Shown in pieces: positions 19,473 to 28,420 of a DNA stretch of 49,987 nucleotides (its first letter is position 1; each line of letters begins with the position of its first letter). Location of the stretch: the NCBI RefSeq assembly GCF_003024515.2, contig NZ_PYIX02000033.1, positions 1-49,987 on the forward strand, read 5' to 3'. Under the pieces are notes generated by a model. The model saw nothing but the letters and a program-made list of their open reading frames with translations. It was not told the origin of the DNA and made no database searches. The stretch comes from Acinetobacter sichuanensis (lineage in GTDB: Bacteria > Pseudomonadota > Gammaproteobacteria > Pseudomonadales > Moraxellaceae). Made by a program: the position numbers and the translations under genes.

Positions 19473-21416
19473 ATGAAAAAAAAATTTATACTCCCTTTTG
19501 CATTAACTGGTTTAGTTGCAGCATTGACAGCTTGTGGCGGTGGTGAAAGTGCCACGATTCATGAAGATCCAAATAAAGGTGTGGCGACATCAACAAATGG
19601 ATGTGAAGAGACCAGTACAAATAAATGCCAATCTTTTGTTATTGATTATCCTGTTGCTGGTTTAAACTTTGATTGTAGCAGTGACACCAATAACCATTTT
19701 GTGACCGAGTTAGTCAGTAGTGTGGCAATGGGAGCTTGTCCTTCTACAGATAAAGTGAGTTTTTATATTCAAGGTGTTGAGTCTGCTAATAAAATATCTT
19801 TAGGTACTGTAGACCTAGCAAAAATACGTCCATTAAAAATAAATGGTCAACCTGCACAAATTAGTTTATTAGATTTAGCGAGTGCAATGACAGGGAAAGC
19901 GGCTGTAACCAGTAATGCTAACGATGAAACATATCGAGTGATGATCGCGCTGGTGCGTATTTTACAGACTGTCGGTGTAACACAAGATGCAAATATTGTA
20001 GGTGATATACAGCCGATTACTTTGTCTAAAGATATTAAAGAAAAGTTAAAAAATATTAAATCAGATGTTGTTGCATTAAATTTATCAAATGGCACTTATG
20101 CTGAAATTATTAAGCCATGGATGGATGTTGAAAAAGTAAATGCAGCAAGTGCCCAAGATGTGACAGAGCGTTTAGTTAAACAAAATCAGGTTGGCGTTTA
20201 TACCACTAACTTCTTAACATTTACGGGTAGTAATGTTGATATTCGTGGCTTTAGTGGAGCAAGTCTGACCAATAGTAAAAAAGAGTCAATTGCAAACTTA
20301 TATTTATTAACAACACGTCAAGGTTATACCACAGGATATACTGTCCAATGGACAGGTATTCCAGTGAATACGAATACTGAAAACCCAATTAGTTCTTCAA
20401 TATTAAAATACTTTTTGTTAACTCAAGCTGAGCCTAAAAAGCTAAATGCAGATGCCCAAGGCGCTTTACTCAATCAGTTTAGTAATAAAATCACAAAACC
20501 ATTTATTTTTAAAACAGCCAATAGTAATACAGATACTTTAGAGTTAACGCAGGGTGCTTTGGCGAATGGTACAAATATCGCTGGTACAGCGGACATGTAT
20601 GAGCGTGTGACAGGAACTTCAACAAAACCTACAGACGAAACAGTATATGGAAAATGGCGTCAAACTTTAAATAATGAGAGTTTTGCTGGAACGATTGATG
20701 TCTATAAGTCAAATCCTGCAACATATTTAGATAAACGCGTATTCCGTACAGTGAATACGGTAAAAACAGGTGAAAAATATATTTTCCCGCTATATGCCAA
20801 TATTGTATTTAACTTTACAGACAAAACGATTGCGCCTGTGAAGTTGGGTATTGTTATTGATGAACATGGTGATATTCGTACTAATATTGGTCCAAATGCT
20901 ACAGCAAATAATTTAGCCTCAAATCAATGTACAAATGTGAATGCTTCTACCTATAAAGATGAAACAACAGGCGTTCAACAGTATCGAATTGGTACAACGG
21001 GTGCCGCAAACTATACGACTACAGATCCAGATAAATCAATCACGATTCGTATGATTTTAGCGAACCCTGTTTTTGGTAATCTAGACGGTGCTTTATTAGG
21101 ACTAAATGATGCAATCGTATATTTACCAAGTACTTCTGTTGGTGGTGATGAGACTCTTGTTCCAGGCGGTGTTCGTTTGAATTTACAACGTTTATTGGCT
21201 GATGAAACAACAGATCGTGGGATTAATATTACAGGTTGGGAAGGCGATAAAGCGATTACAGCACAATGGGCAAATATGCATTCAGTTTATCAAACAGTTT
21301 ATAACGCAGCACATAAAGATAAACTAAGCGATGCACAAAAAGCTTTAGCTGCACGTGCAAGTGGTACTTTAGGGGTTGAGTTACCAAGCTGTTATAAAAT
21401 TTTGACTAAGCAATAA
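19473..21416 (+). CDS. filF: FilF, large lipoprotein of the fil locus
   Basis: A 647-residue lipoprotein. The signal ends in a lipobox LTAC with the lipidated Cys at residue 21, followed by GGGES, a sequence without Asp at +2, as expected for outer-membrane sorting. The mature part is rich in Thr, Asn, Ala and Ile with paired Cys (GCEETSTNKC, DCSSDT, GACPST, NQCTN, SCYK), which fits an extracytoplasmic beta-rich protein stabilised by disulfides. Acinetobacter FilF is known as a conserved surface-exposed putative pilus assembly protein and has been considered a vaccine antigen. It is the last gene of the locus, 10 bp after filE, and a terminator follows. Confidence 0.75.
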   Translation: MKKKFILPFALTGLVAALTACGGGESATIHEDPNKGVATSTNGCEETSTNKCQSFVIDYPVAGLNFDCSSDTNNHFVTELVSSVAMGACPSTDKVSFYIQGVESANKISLGTVDLAKIRPLKINGQPAQISLLDLASAMTGKAAVTSNANDETYRVMIALVRILQTVGVTQDANIVGDIQPITLSKDIKEKLKNIKSDVVALNLSNGTYAEIIKPWMDVEKVNAASAQDVTERLVKQNQVGVYTTNFLTFTGSNVDIRGFSGASLTNSKKESIANLYLLTTRQGYTTGYTVQWTGIPVNTNTENPISSSILKYFLLTQAEPKKLNADAQGALLNQFSNKITKPFIFKTANSNTDTLELTQGALANGTNIAGTADMYERVTGTSTKPTDETVYGKWRQTLNNESFAGTIDVYKSNPATYLDKRVFRTVNTVKTGEKYIFPLYANIVFNFTDKTIAPVKLGIVIDEHGDIRTNIGPNATANNLASNQCTNVNASTYKDETTGVQQYRIGTTGAANYTTTDPDKSITIRMILANPVFGNLDGALLGLNDAIVYLPSTSVGGDETLVPGGVRLNLQRLLADETTDRGINITGWEGDKAITAQWANMHSVYQTVYNAAHKDKLSDAQKALAARASGTLGVELPSCYKILTKQ

Positions 21417-21437
21417 TTAGCTTATCGTTTGAAATAA

Positions 21438-21465
21438 AAACCATCTTTCGAGATGGTTTTTTTAT
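21438..21465 (+). terminator. Intrinsic terminator after filF
   Basis: AAACCATCT-TTCG-AGATGGTTT with a T-tract. The UUCG-type tetraloop makes it particularly stable. It ends the fil locus. Confidence 0.92.
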
Positions 21466-21487
21466 TTGCAAATATTGTATAAGGTGT

Positions 21488-22045
21488 TTAGCCAGTATGA
21501 TCTAAACGTGAGCCTAATGTTTCTAGATGTAGTTGGAATTGATTGTTTTTTCGGTCAGCAAAGTAATGACGAAGCGTTCTTTCTACACTTGGAAAGGCAA
21601 GTTCATTCCATGGGATATCTTCTTCTGCAAATAAACGGCTTTCTATCGTTTCTTCGCCTGCACCAAACTGCCCATCTTTAATATTTCCCTTAAATAGAAC
21701 ATAAATTTGCCCAATACGTGGAATATTATACATACAGTAAAGTTGTTCAATCTCAATTTCAGCTTCAGATTCTTCGCGAGTTTCACGTGCTGCACCTTGT
21801 TCCATGGTTTCAAATAATTCCATGTAACCCGCAGGTAATGTCCAAAGTCCATAACGCGGTTCAATGGCACGACGACAAAGTAAAACTTTACCTTCCCAAA
21901 GTGCAAGGGCGCCACAAATCACTTTAGGATTCACATAGTGAATGGTGCCGCAATGGGTACACACTTTTCTAACTTGATGATCACCCAAAGGAATTTTTTC
22001 TATCGTTGTATGTCCACAGGCTGTACAAAAACTCATAAGCTTCAT
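21488..22045 (-). CDS. NUDIX hydrolase with N-terminal zinc ribbon
   Basis: A 185-residue pyrophosphohydrolase. Residues 6-36 hold a zinc ribbon with two pairs of Cys (CTACGH and CTHCGT). The NUDIX box follows (GYMELFETMEQGAARETREE, with the REx2EE metal site) near residues 73-95. The zinc ribbon plus box arrangement resembles the NudC-like/ADP-ribose pyrophosphatase group; the exact substrate (ADP-ribose, NADH or another nucleotide diphosphate) cannot be read from sequence. It converges on filF. Alternative starts at codons 1 and 4 are both possible. Confidence 0.85.
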   Translation of the reverse strand: MKLMSFCTACGHTTIEKIPLGDHQVRKVCTHCGTIHYVNPKVICGALALWEGKVLLCRRAIEPRYGLWTLPAGYMELFETMEQGAARETREESEAEIEIEQLYCMYNIPRIGQIYVLFKGNIKDGQFGAGEETIESRLFAEEDIPWNELAFPSVERTLRHYFADRKNNQFQLHLETLGSRLDHTG

Positions 22046-22161
22046 TGAAAAATGAATGATGACTCAGCATAACTGAATTTTCTGAATTTCGCATCATTTA
22101 TAGCCCCTTGTATGAAATTTCATATATGATGTAAAAATAACAAAAAAGCGAGTGAGGTTTT

Positions 22162-22776
22162 ATGCAGGAGCAATTATTAACACAAGTTTTACAGCAACGG
22201 TTACGTTTCGCTAAGCGAACTTACCCTGCACAGGCTGCTGTGTTAATCGCCATCACTCAAGAAGAAGATCCAAAAATATTATTAACTCGTCGTTCTGCTT
22301 ATTTAAAAAATCATGCAGGAGAAGTGTCATTTCCGGGAGGAAAAAGAGACCCAAATGATACCAGTAATATTGTGGTTGCTTTACGTGAGGCTTGGGAAGA
22401 AACCGCATTGGATCCTTTTGAAGTGACTTTATTGGGTGATTTACCTATGGAGCGCGCAAAAAGTGGTATGTCTGTTAAGCCTGTGGTTGGTTTGATTCCA
22501 CCAGATTTGAAACTAATTGCACAACCAACTGAAATTGATCGTATTTTTTATGCACCTTTAAGAAAGCTAATGGAGTCTCAGCCGATTCCTTATGAGGTAC
22601 GATTAGCTCACCAGTCCGTTTATTTTCCAAGTTTAAGAGTTGAAAATGAAATTGTGTGGGGGCTTACGGCACGTATTTTAATTTCATTATTTCAGTATGG
22701 TTTGAATTATCAAAAAAATTGGCCATTTTTATTAAATTCACCAACTTTTCGTTCAAGAGTAATGAATAAAAAATAG
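22162..22776 (+). CDS. CoA pyrophosphatase (NudL-like NUDIX)
   Basis: A 204-residue NUDIX hydrolase of the CoA-diphosphatase branch, which cleaves CoA and its derivatives to phosphopantetheine and 3',5'-ADP. Seen are the UPF0035 signature LLTRRSAYLKNHAGEVSFPGG (here residues about 40-60) running into the NUDIX box with REAWEETAL. Length and motif order fit NudL/YeaB. It is divergent from the other NUDIX gene, with a 116-bp shared upstream region. Confidence 0.88.
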   Translation: MQEQLLTQVLQQRLRFAKRTYPAQAAVLIAITQEEDPKILLTRRSAYLKNHAGEVSFPGGKRDPNDTSNIVVALREAWEETALDPFEVTLLGDLPMERAKSGMSVKPVVGLIPPDLKLIAQPTEIDRIFYAPLRKLMESQPIPYEVRLAHQSVYFPSLRVENEIVWGLTARILISLFQYGLNYQKNWPFLLNSPTFRSRVMNKK

Positions 22777-22796
22777 CAACATTTTAAATAAAGGAA

Positions 22797-23336
22797 TTGC
22801 ATAAAATGATGTATAAATTTAAGGGATATGCTCCAAAAGCGCTACATGTACCTTTTGATGGTTGGGTTGCACCGAATGCAACGGTTATTGGGCAAGTTGA
22901 ACTAGGGCAAAAAGTTAGTATATGGTTTGGTGCAGTGGTGCGAGGAGATAACAGTTGTATTCGTATTGGAGATTTTAGTAATGTACAAGAAAATGCAGTA
23001 TTACATACGGATGCGGGTATTGAATTAAATATAGGGGAATACGTTACAATTGGACATCAGGCGATGCTGCATGGTTGTACCATTGGAAATAATAGCTTGA
23101 TTGGAATTAATGCGGTTGTTTTAAATCATGCTGTGATTGGGAAAAATTGTATTATTGGTGCAAATGCTTTGGTGCCCGAAGGTAAAGTGATCCCTGATAA
23201 TTCTTTGGTGGTTGGTTCTCCTGCTCGTGTGATTAAAACTTTAGATGATCAGGCTGAGATTCGTTTGAAAATGAGTGCGATGCATTATGCTGAACATTTT
23301 CAAGATTTTGTAAATTTAGAAGAAGTACATTTTTAA
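22797..23336 (+). CDS. Gamma-carbonic anhydrase-like hexapeptide protein
   Basis: A 179-residue left-handed beta-helix protein. Hexapeptide repeats run from about residue 22 to 140 (for example WFGAVVRGDN, NVQENAVLHTD). His residues at the gamma-CA zinc positions are present in AVLHTD, IGHQAMLHG (two His) and related turns. The family (YrdA/PaaY/CaiE) includes zinc-binding proteins with weak or no carbonic anhydrase activity and a PaaY thioesterase; which applies here is unclear. It follows the CoA pyrophosphatase by 20 bp, so the two may be co-transcribed. Confidence 0.88.
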   Translation: MHKMMYKFKGYAPKALHVPFDGWVAPNATVIGQVELGQKVSIWFGAVVRGDNSCIRIGDFSNVQENAVLHTDAGIELNIGEYVTIGHQAMLHGCTIGNNSLIGINAVVLNHAVIGKNCIIGANALVPEGKVIPDNSLVVGSPARVIKTLDDQAEIRLKMSAMHYAEHFQDFVNLEEVHF

Positions 23337-23372
23337 CTCTATGCAATCACGCAATAGATGGATGCAGATTAG

Positions 23373-23397
23373 ACCAAGTTTTGACTTGGTTTTTTTA
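23373..23397 (+). terminator. Intrinsic terminator after the gamma-CA gene
   Basis: ACCAAGT-TTTG-ACTTGGT followed by seven T's, just past the end of the gamma-carbonic anhydrase-like gene and before tsaB. Confidence 0.85.
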
Positions 23398-23487
23398 TGT
23401 CAGATCAATGAATCTGGACAGAAATGGTCGCACGAAGTAAATGAGTGGAGTATTATAGTCAGCATTTTTAAGATAGGTTAATTGTGC

Positions 23488-24153
23488 ATGAAATTGCTGG
23501 CATTGGAAACTGCCAATGAGCAGTGTTCCGTTTCGATAGTTGATGAAACTAAAACACTTTTTTTTCAACTTGATACGCGGGCAAAGGCACAAACTCAAAC
23601 CATTTTGCCAATGATAGAGCAAGGTTTTGAGCAAACACAAACGCAAAATTCTGATTTAACTGTTATTGCTTTTAGTCGTGGTCCTGGCTCATTTAGTGGT
23701 GTACGTATTAATGCCGCAGTCACGCAGGCTTTGGCTTGGGCAAATGATATTCCTGTGATTCCTGTATCTACTTTACAAGCTTTAGCACAAGCAGCTTATC
23801 GTTTATTGGGTTTAGCTGAGGTTTCTGCTGTGCTTGATGCTCGTATGAAAGAAGTCTATATGGCAAGTTTTCGTTTAAATGAAAATAACATTATGCAACT
23901 TGTAGATGAAGAAAAATTACTAGATTATCAGCAAGCTTCTGACTATCAAAAATTTACCTTGGTGGGTTCTGGTTCAGCTTTAGTTAAGCCTGATGCAATA
24001 GAATTTCAAGGTTTAGTTGCGAATGCTGAAGATATTGCAACGATCGCACGTCAGCAAGCTTTACAACAAGATTGGCTGAGTGCTGAATTAGCATTGCCTG
24101 TTTATTTGCGTGACGATGCGTGGAAAAAAATTCCAGAACAAGGTAAACCTTAA
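23488..24153 (+). CDS. tsaB: tRNA t6A synthesis protein TsaB
   Basis: Partner of TsaD and TsaE in making N6-threonylcarbamoyladenosine at position 37 of ANN-decoding tRNAs. The 221-residue ASKHA-fold protein starts MKLLALETANEQCSVSI at the ATG 23488 (a TTG at 23482 is less likely). It carries the conserved FSRGPGSFSGVRI motif near residue 64. The shorter length and absence of the HxxxH metal motif separate it from TsaD. Downstream are uppP and rsmJ, closely packed, suggesting one transcript. Confidence 0.93.
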   Translation: MKLLALETANEQCSVSIVDETKTLFFQLDTRAKAQTQTILPMIEQGFEQTQTQNSDLTVIAFSRGPGSFSGVRINAAVTQALAWANDIPVIPVSTLQALAQAAYRLLGLAEVSAVLDARMKEVYMASFRLNENNIMQLVDEEKLLDYQQASDYQKFTLVGSGSALVKPDAIEFQGLVANAEDIATIARQQALQQDWLSAELALPVYLRDDAWKKIPEQGKP

Positions 24154-24168
24154 TTTTTAGGATTGAAT

Positions 24169-24993
24169 ATGGATCTTTTACTGCTCTTAAAAGCAGCGAT
24201 TATGGGAATTGTTGAAGGGATCACAGAATTCCTTCCAATCTCAAGTACAGGGCATTTAATTCTTGCATCAGAATTAATGAATTTTTGGACCAAAGAAAAA
24301 AGTGATGTTTTTGTCATTGCAATTCAAATGGGGGCGATTGCAGCCGTTATTTATGAATATTGGGCAAAACTTTGGGGAGCGGCAACAGGGCTAGTTTCCG
24401 GTGAGCCTAAAGGTCGCCATTTAGGAATTAGTTTAATTCTTGCTTCGATCCCGATTATGCTGGTTGGGCTCACATTTGGTCAGACAGTAAAAGCATATTT
24501 ATTTAATGATATTTCAATTGCGCTTGGCTTGATTATTGGTGGTTTAATCATTTGGTGGGTAGAGAAAAATCCACCGAAAGTAAATGCACAAGAAGTTGAA
24601 AATATTTCAATTAAAGAAGCCATTTATATTGGTTTAATCCAAGTGTTAGCTTTAGTACCAGGTACATCACGTTCAGGTGCAACGATTATTGGCGCGATGA
24701 TGTTGGGTGTATCACGTAAAGCAGCGACTGAGTTTTCATTTTTCTTAGGTATTCCTGTCATTGTGGGTGCAGGGCTGCTTGATTTATATCAAAGTTATCA
24801 TGTATTCCAAGGTACTCAAGATTGGGTTGTATTGGCTTTTGGTACATTGGTTTCTTTTGTTTCAGCTTTGATCTTGATTCGAGTTCTCGTTGCTTATGTG
24901 GCAAAACGTGATTTCATGGTTTTTGCTTGGTATCGTATTGCATCAGGTTTGATTATTTTGTTATTTGCATTAACAGGTTGGAAATTATGGTAA
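24169..24993 (+). CDS. uppP: Undecaprenyl-diphosphate phosphatase
   Basis: Inner-membrane enzyme recycling undecaprenyl pyrophosphate to the monophosphate lipid carrier used for peptidoglycan and O-antigen; overproduction gives bacitracin resistance. The 274-residue polytopic protein has both catalytic motifs of the BacA family. One is near residues 14-29, with Glu-rich [17 protein letters not shown]; the other is [10 protein letters not shown] near 165. ATG 24169 is preferred to TTG 24163. Its last bases overlap the rsmJ start. Confidence 0.95.
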   Translation: MDLLLLLKAAIMGIVEGITEFLPISSTGHLILASELMNFWTKEKSDVFVIAIQMGAIAAVIYEYWAKLWGAATGLVSGEPKGRHLGISLILASIPIMLVGLTFGQTVKAYLFNDISIALGLIIGGLIIWWVEKNPPKVNAQEVENISIKEAIYIGLIQVLALVPGTSRSGATIIGAMMLGVSRKAATEFSFFLGIPVIVGAGLLDLYQSYHVFQGTQDWVVLAFGTLVSFVSALILIRVLVAYVAKRDFMVFAWYRIASGLIILLFALTGWKLW

Positions 24994-25793
24994 GCGAAAT
25001 TCGCTTATTTACCGAAACCGCATTTTTTGAGAAAGCACAGTCTTACCAGTCTGTGCTTTCTTTACGTGGAGTGTTGGTAAATATTGAAGTGATTGAAAAG
25101 TTAAATGCTCGCTTTCTTCGTTTAAATCCAGAAATTGCTTTATGTGTAGATGAGTCAGGACTGAGTTTATGTGCGAATGGCATGAAAATGCAGCCTGATT
25201 GGAAAGCCGAAATTCCACGCTTAAAACGTGCGAGTTTAAAGTCGGAAATGATTGCACGTGCTTGTAACTTATCTGAAAAGCCTCAGCTTTTGGATGCAAC
25301 AGCAGGTTTAGGTCATGATAGTTTATTATTGGCGAGTTTAGGGGCTGAGGTGACTTTAGTTGAGCGTCATCCTATTTTATTTACCTTGCTTGAAGACAGC
25401 AAAGCACAAGCTGAAAATGATCCATTTTTAGCAAAAGTTGTTGCTCGGATTCATTTGGTTTTTTCTGACTCTGGTGATTATTTACAACAGCAAATTGATC
25501 AAAATAATCATGTCGATGTTATCTATCTAGATCCAATGTTTCCACAGCGTGACCAAAATCAACAAGCTGTAAAAAAGCAAGCACAAGTCAAAAAACAAAT
25601 GCAATTGTTGCATTTATTATTGCCTGAAGATGGAGAGATGGATTTAGGAGATCATCTTTTAGTCTTAGCACAAGATATTGCGAAGCGAGTTGTGGTAAAA
25701 AGACCAAGGCTTGCTGTATTTTTAAACGATCAACAACCTAACCATCAATGGCAAGGCGATGCTTGTCGTTTTGACGCTTATTTCAATGTCTAG
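24987..25793 (+). CDS. rsmJ: 16S rRNA m2G1516 methyltransferase
   Basis: SAM-dependent methyltransferase modifying G1516 of 16S rRNA. The start is taken at 24987 ([10 protein letters not shown]), where ATGGTAA overlaps the uppP stop codon by 7 bp, a translational-coupling arrangement; an upstream in-frame ATG would lie well inside uppP. The 268-residue protein has the SAM-binding motif [20 protein letters not shown] and the catalytic DPMFP motif near residue 178 ([12 protein letters not shown]), both typical of RsmJ/YhiQ. Confidence 0.92.
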   Translation: MVSEIRLFTETAFFEKAQSYQSVLSLRGVLVNIEVIEKLNARFLRLNPEIALCVDESGLSLCANGMKMQPDWKAEIPRLKRASLKSEMIARACNLSEKPQLLDATAGLGHDSLLLASLGAEVTLVERHPILFTLLEDSKAQAENDPFLAKVVARIHLVFSDSGDYLQQQIDQNNHVDVIYLDPMFPQRDQNQQAVKKQAQVKKQMQLLHLLLPEDGEMDLGDHLLVLAQDIAKRVVVKRPRLAVFLNDQQPNHQWQGDACRFDAYFNV

Positions 25794-25943
25794 CTCAGTC
25801 ACTTGGTCACTTCTGGGGGAGTTTGGTAACTGCCTCAAAAAACATCAGAAAATTGGTATATAGTTGAAATACACATTGATAATATTTTAAGCAAGCATAA
25901 ACTAGCTATGCTGATTTAAGTCACCTGCAATTATAGAATCTTT

Positions 25944-27386
25944 ATGATAGACCTCAAACCCTCAATTAATTTTTGGCATGATTTCAAAAGTAATCAGCGT
26001 GCGGGACTTTGGTTATTTTTAGGGTCACGTAAATCTTTACAAATTGTACGTCCTTCAATATTACAGTTGATTTTTTGGGGAGTTTTGGGTGGTTGTGCAA
26101 ACAGTTTATTTAGTTGGTTAGTTGCTGGAGATGGCGGTGTTTTTAATCGACAAGGTTTAATTAGCTACGCTTTATGGCCTTTTATTGCTTTAATTGTCGG
26201 GATTTTTCTATCACAACGTACTGAAAACCCACGTTTAATGTTAGTACCCGCCTTGTTATGGTTGGTTTTAGATACACATATTGCATTTTTGCAAAGTTTT
26301 ATTCAGTTTTTAGGTTCTTTAGAATATTTACCTGATTTTACTTATGATTATTTGCCCATTATTTTTATGGTGCTTTTTGTTTGGCAAAGTTTAGCTGTTG
26401 TTTGGGTTTTTGCACGTGAATTACAATGGCCATGGTGGGAACGTGCGCTCATTATGTTGGCAACTTTATTTACTTTAGTTGTTTGGCAAATGTCAGTCAA
26501 AGATCAACCGATTTGGAAGGTTGAAGAAAGCCCTGCAACTTTTGCAGAAAATGCTTTTTATGCGCAAAGTCGTGTTTTAAATAAAGCTTTAGATCAAATT
26601 CAATATGGCGAGTTTGCACAAACACATTGGTATTTTCTTGGTGTAGCAGGTGTGGGTTATCAAGATGTATTTAAGTATGAAATCGAACGGATCAAAGAGC
26701 AGTTCGATACACGTTTTGGTACCTTTGGACGTTCGATTGAACTGATTAATAACCCTGCTACACGTACCACGATTCCTTTAGCATCTAAAACCAGTATGGA
26801 GCTGGCTTTACGTCGTATTGGACAGCAAATGAATCGTGAAAGTGATGTGTTATTTTTATATATGACATCGCATGGCTTGCAAAATCAATTTGAAATGGAA
26901 AATGATCCATTAGATTTAAATGATGTTGATCCAAAATGGTTAAGAGATACCCTAGATAAATCGGGGATTCGTTGGAAAGTTATCGTTATTTCTGCATGTT
27001 ATTCAGGAAGTTTTATTCCTGCTTTACAAGCACCTGATACTTTAATTATTACTGCATCGGCAGCAGATCGTGCTTCATTTGGCTGTTCAAATGAAGCAGA
27101 TTATACATATTTTGGTCGAGCGTTTTTCGATCAGGCAATGCGTGAGCAAACAACCCTCAAAGCCGCGTTTCAACAAGCAGCCGAAACTGTTGGAAAATGG
27201 GAAAGTGCTCAAGGTTTTGAGCCTTCTGAACCACAATGGGTGATGGGGAAAAATATTGAATTAGTTTTACCACAGCTTGAGCAACATTTATTTCCTCAAA
27301 CTAATTCACAAGCCGTTGTTGATATAGAACATATGAATAGCCATGAGAAAAAAACAGCTCAGGTAATTCCTGTAACCACACAATAG
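25944..27386 (+). CDS. C13 (legumain-like) membrane peptidase
   Basis: A 480-residue protein with two parts. Residues about 35-195 contain several hydrophobic helices. The C-terminal soluble domain is of the caspase-fold clan CD, family C13: catalytic His310 in FLYMTSHGLQ and Cys352 in VIVISACYSGSF, in the expected H-(G)...AC(Y)SG order. The start of the soluble part (TFAENAFYAQSRVL) lies just after the last helix, so it may face either compartment. Bacterial C13 enzymes of this layout are annotated but their substrates are unknown. The gene lies 13 bp upstream of fghA but shares no evident pathway with it. Confidence 0.82.
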   Translation: MIDLKPSINFWHDFKSNQRAGLWLFLGSRKSLQIVRPSILQLIFWGVLGGCANSLFSWLVAGDGGVFNRQGLISYALWPFIALIVGIFLSQRTENPRLMLVPALLWLVLDTHIAFLQSFIQFLGSLEYLPDFTYDYLPIIFMVLFVWQSLAVVWVFARELQWPWWERALIMLATLFTLVVWQMSVKDQPIWKVEESPATFAENAFYAQSRVLNKALDQIQYGEFAQTHWYFLGVAGVGYQDVFKYEIERIKEQFDTRFGTFGRSIELINNPATRTTIPLASKTSMELALRRIGQQMNRESDVLFLYMTSHGLQNQFEMENDPLDLNDVDPKWLRDTLDKSGIRWKVIVISACYSGSFIPALQAPDTLIITASAADRASFGCSNEADYTYFGRAFFDQAMREQTTLKAAFQQAAETVGKWESAQGFEPSEPQWVMGKNIELVLPQLEQHLFPQTNSQAVVDIEHMNSHEKKTAQVIPVTTQ

Positions 27387-27399
27387 GATAGGAAATGAT

Positions 27400-28236
27400 A
27401 TGGAACTTTTACAAAAAAATAAGTGTTTTGATGGTGAACAACGAATTTATCAAACAACTTCAAAATCTTTAAAGCAAGTCAGTAAGTTTGGGGTCTTTTT
27501 ACCGCCACAAGCATTAAAAATGCAAAAATGTCCTGCTGTGATTTATTTAGCAGGTCTAACCTGTACCGAAGAAACATTTGTGATTAAAGCACATGCACAG
27601 CGTTTGGCTGCGCAGTTGGGGCTGATTTTAATTAGTCCAGATACTTCGCCACGTGGTGATGACGTAGAACAGGGCGATTCTTGGGATATTGGTCAAGGTG
27701 CTGGTTTTTATTTAGATGCGATACAACAACCTTGGGCTGAACATTTTCAAATGGAGTCTTATTTAATCAAAGAATTATATCCTTTGTTAATGAAAGAATT
27801 TCCGATTGCTGAACAAAAGATTGGCATTTTTGGGCATTCTATGGGAGGGCATGGCGCGCTGACTTTGGCATGGAAATATCCTGAGAAATTTAGTTCTATC
27901 TCTGCATTTGCTCCAATTTGTGAGCCTAGTGCTTGTCCTTGGGGAGAAAAGGCATTTTCAAATTATTTAGGAGTAGATCAAACTGAATGGGCAAAGCACG
28001 ATGCAACTCAGTTGGTGTTGAATAAAGGTGCTTTGTTTAGTGAGGTTCTGATTGATCAAGGCTTAAATGATCAATTTTATAGTCAATTACATCCTGAAAA
28101 CTATCAAGCCGCTTGTCATAAAGTTGGGCAAAAACTAACATTACGTATGCATGATGGCTATGATCATGGCTATTTTTTCATTCAAAGTTTTATCGATGAA
28201 CATTTACAGTTTCATGCTTTGCAATTACAAAAATAA
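27400..28236 (+). CDS. fghA: S-formylglutathione hydrolase
   Basis: Serine esterase that completes glutathione-dependent formaldehyde detoxification, releasing formate. The 278-residue alpha/beta hydrolase (esterase D family) has the nucleophile Ser147 in GHSMGGHGALT, the family motif AGLTCTEETFVIKAHAQ, PDTSPRGDDV and the C-terminal His in HDGYDHGYFFI. No adjacent frmA (class III alcohol dehydrogenase) is present, so the first pathway step must be encoded elsewhere. It follows the C13 peptidase gene by 13 bp. Confidence 0.94.
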   Translation: MELLQKNKCFDGEQRIYQTTSKSLKQVSKFGVFLPPQALKMQKCPAVIYLAGLTCTEETFVIKAHAQRLAAQLGLILISPDTSPRGDDVEQGDSWDIGQGAGFYLDAIQQPWAEHFQMESYLIKELYPLLMKEFPIAEQKIGIFGHSMGGHGALTLAWKYPEKFSSISAFAPICEPSACPWGEKAFSNYLGVDQTEWAKHDATQLVLNKGALFSEVLIDQGLNDQFYSQLHPENYQAACHKVGQKLTLRMHDGYDHGYFFIQSFIDEHLQFHALQLQK

Positions 28237-28248
28237 CGAATAGATCCA

Positions 28249-28290
28249 ATACAGTGAATAAGATAGTTTGTATTATTTTATTCACTGTAT
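28249..28290 (+). terminator. Inverted repeat after fghA
   Basis: A 13-bp perfect stem (ATACAGTGAATAA / TTATTCACTGTAT) with a 16-nt loop. The following bases (CGTATTTTAA) are only a weak T-tract, so it may be a terminator or an mRNA-stabilising hairpin. Confidence 0.6.
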
Positions 28291-28420
28291 CGTATTTTAA
28301 ATGACATTATGCGTATAGTTTATTTTAAGTTCAAAAGTAGCTAAACTGATTTTGATTTATTTTATTGAATCCTTCTTTTAGTGTCTTGTGACAGTCACAT
28401 ATTAAAAATAAGAGATAATT

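Noticed and set aside
13354..21416. Chaperone-usher or type IV pilus operon
   Set aside because: No PapD-like chaperone, no usher of about 800 residues, no prepilin-type leader and no assembly ATPase; FilC and FilD are too small and of other barrel families.
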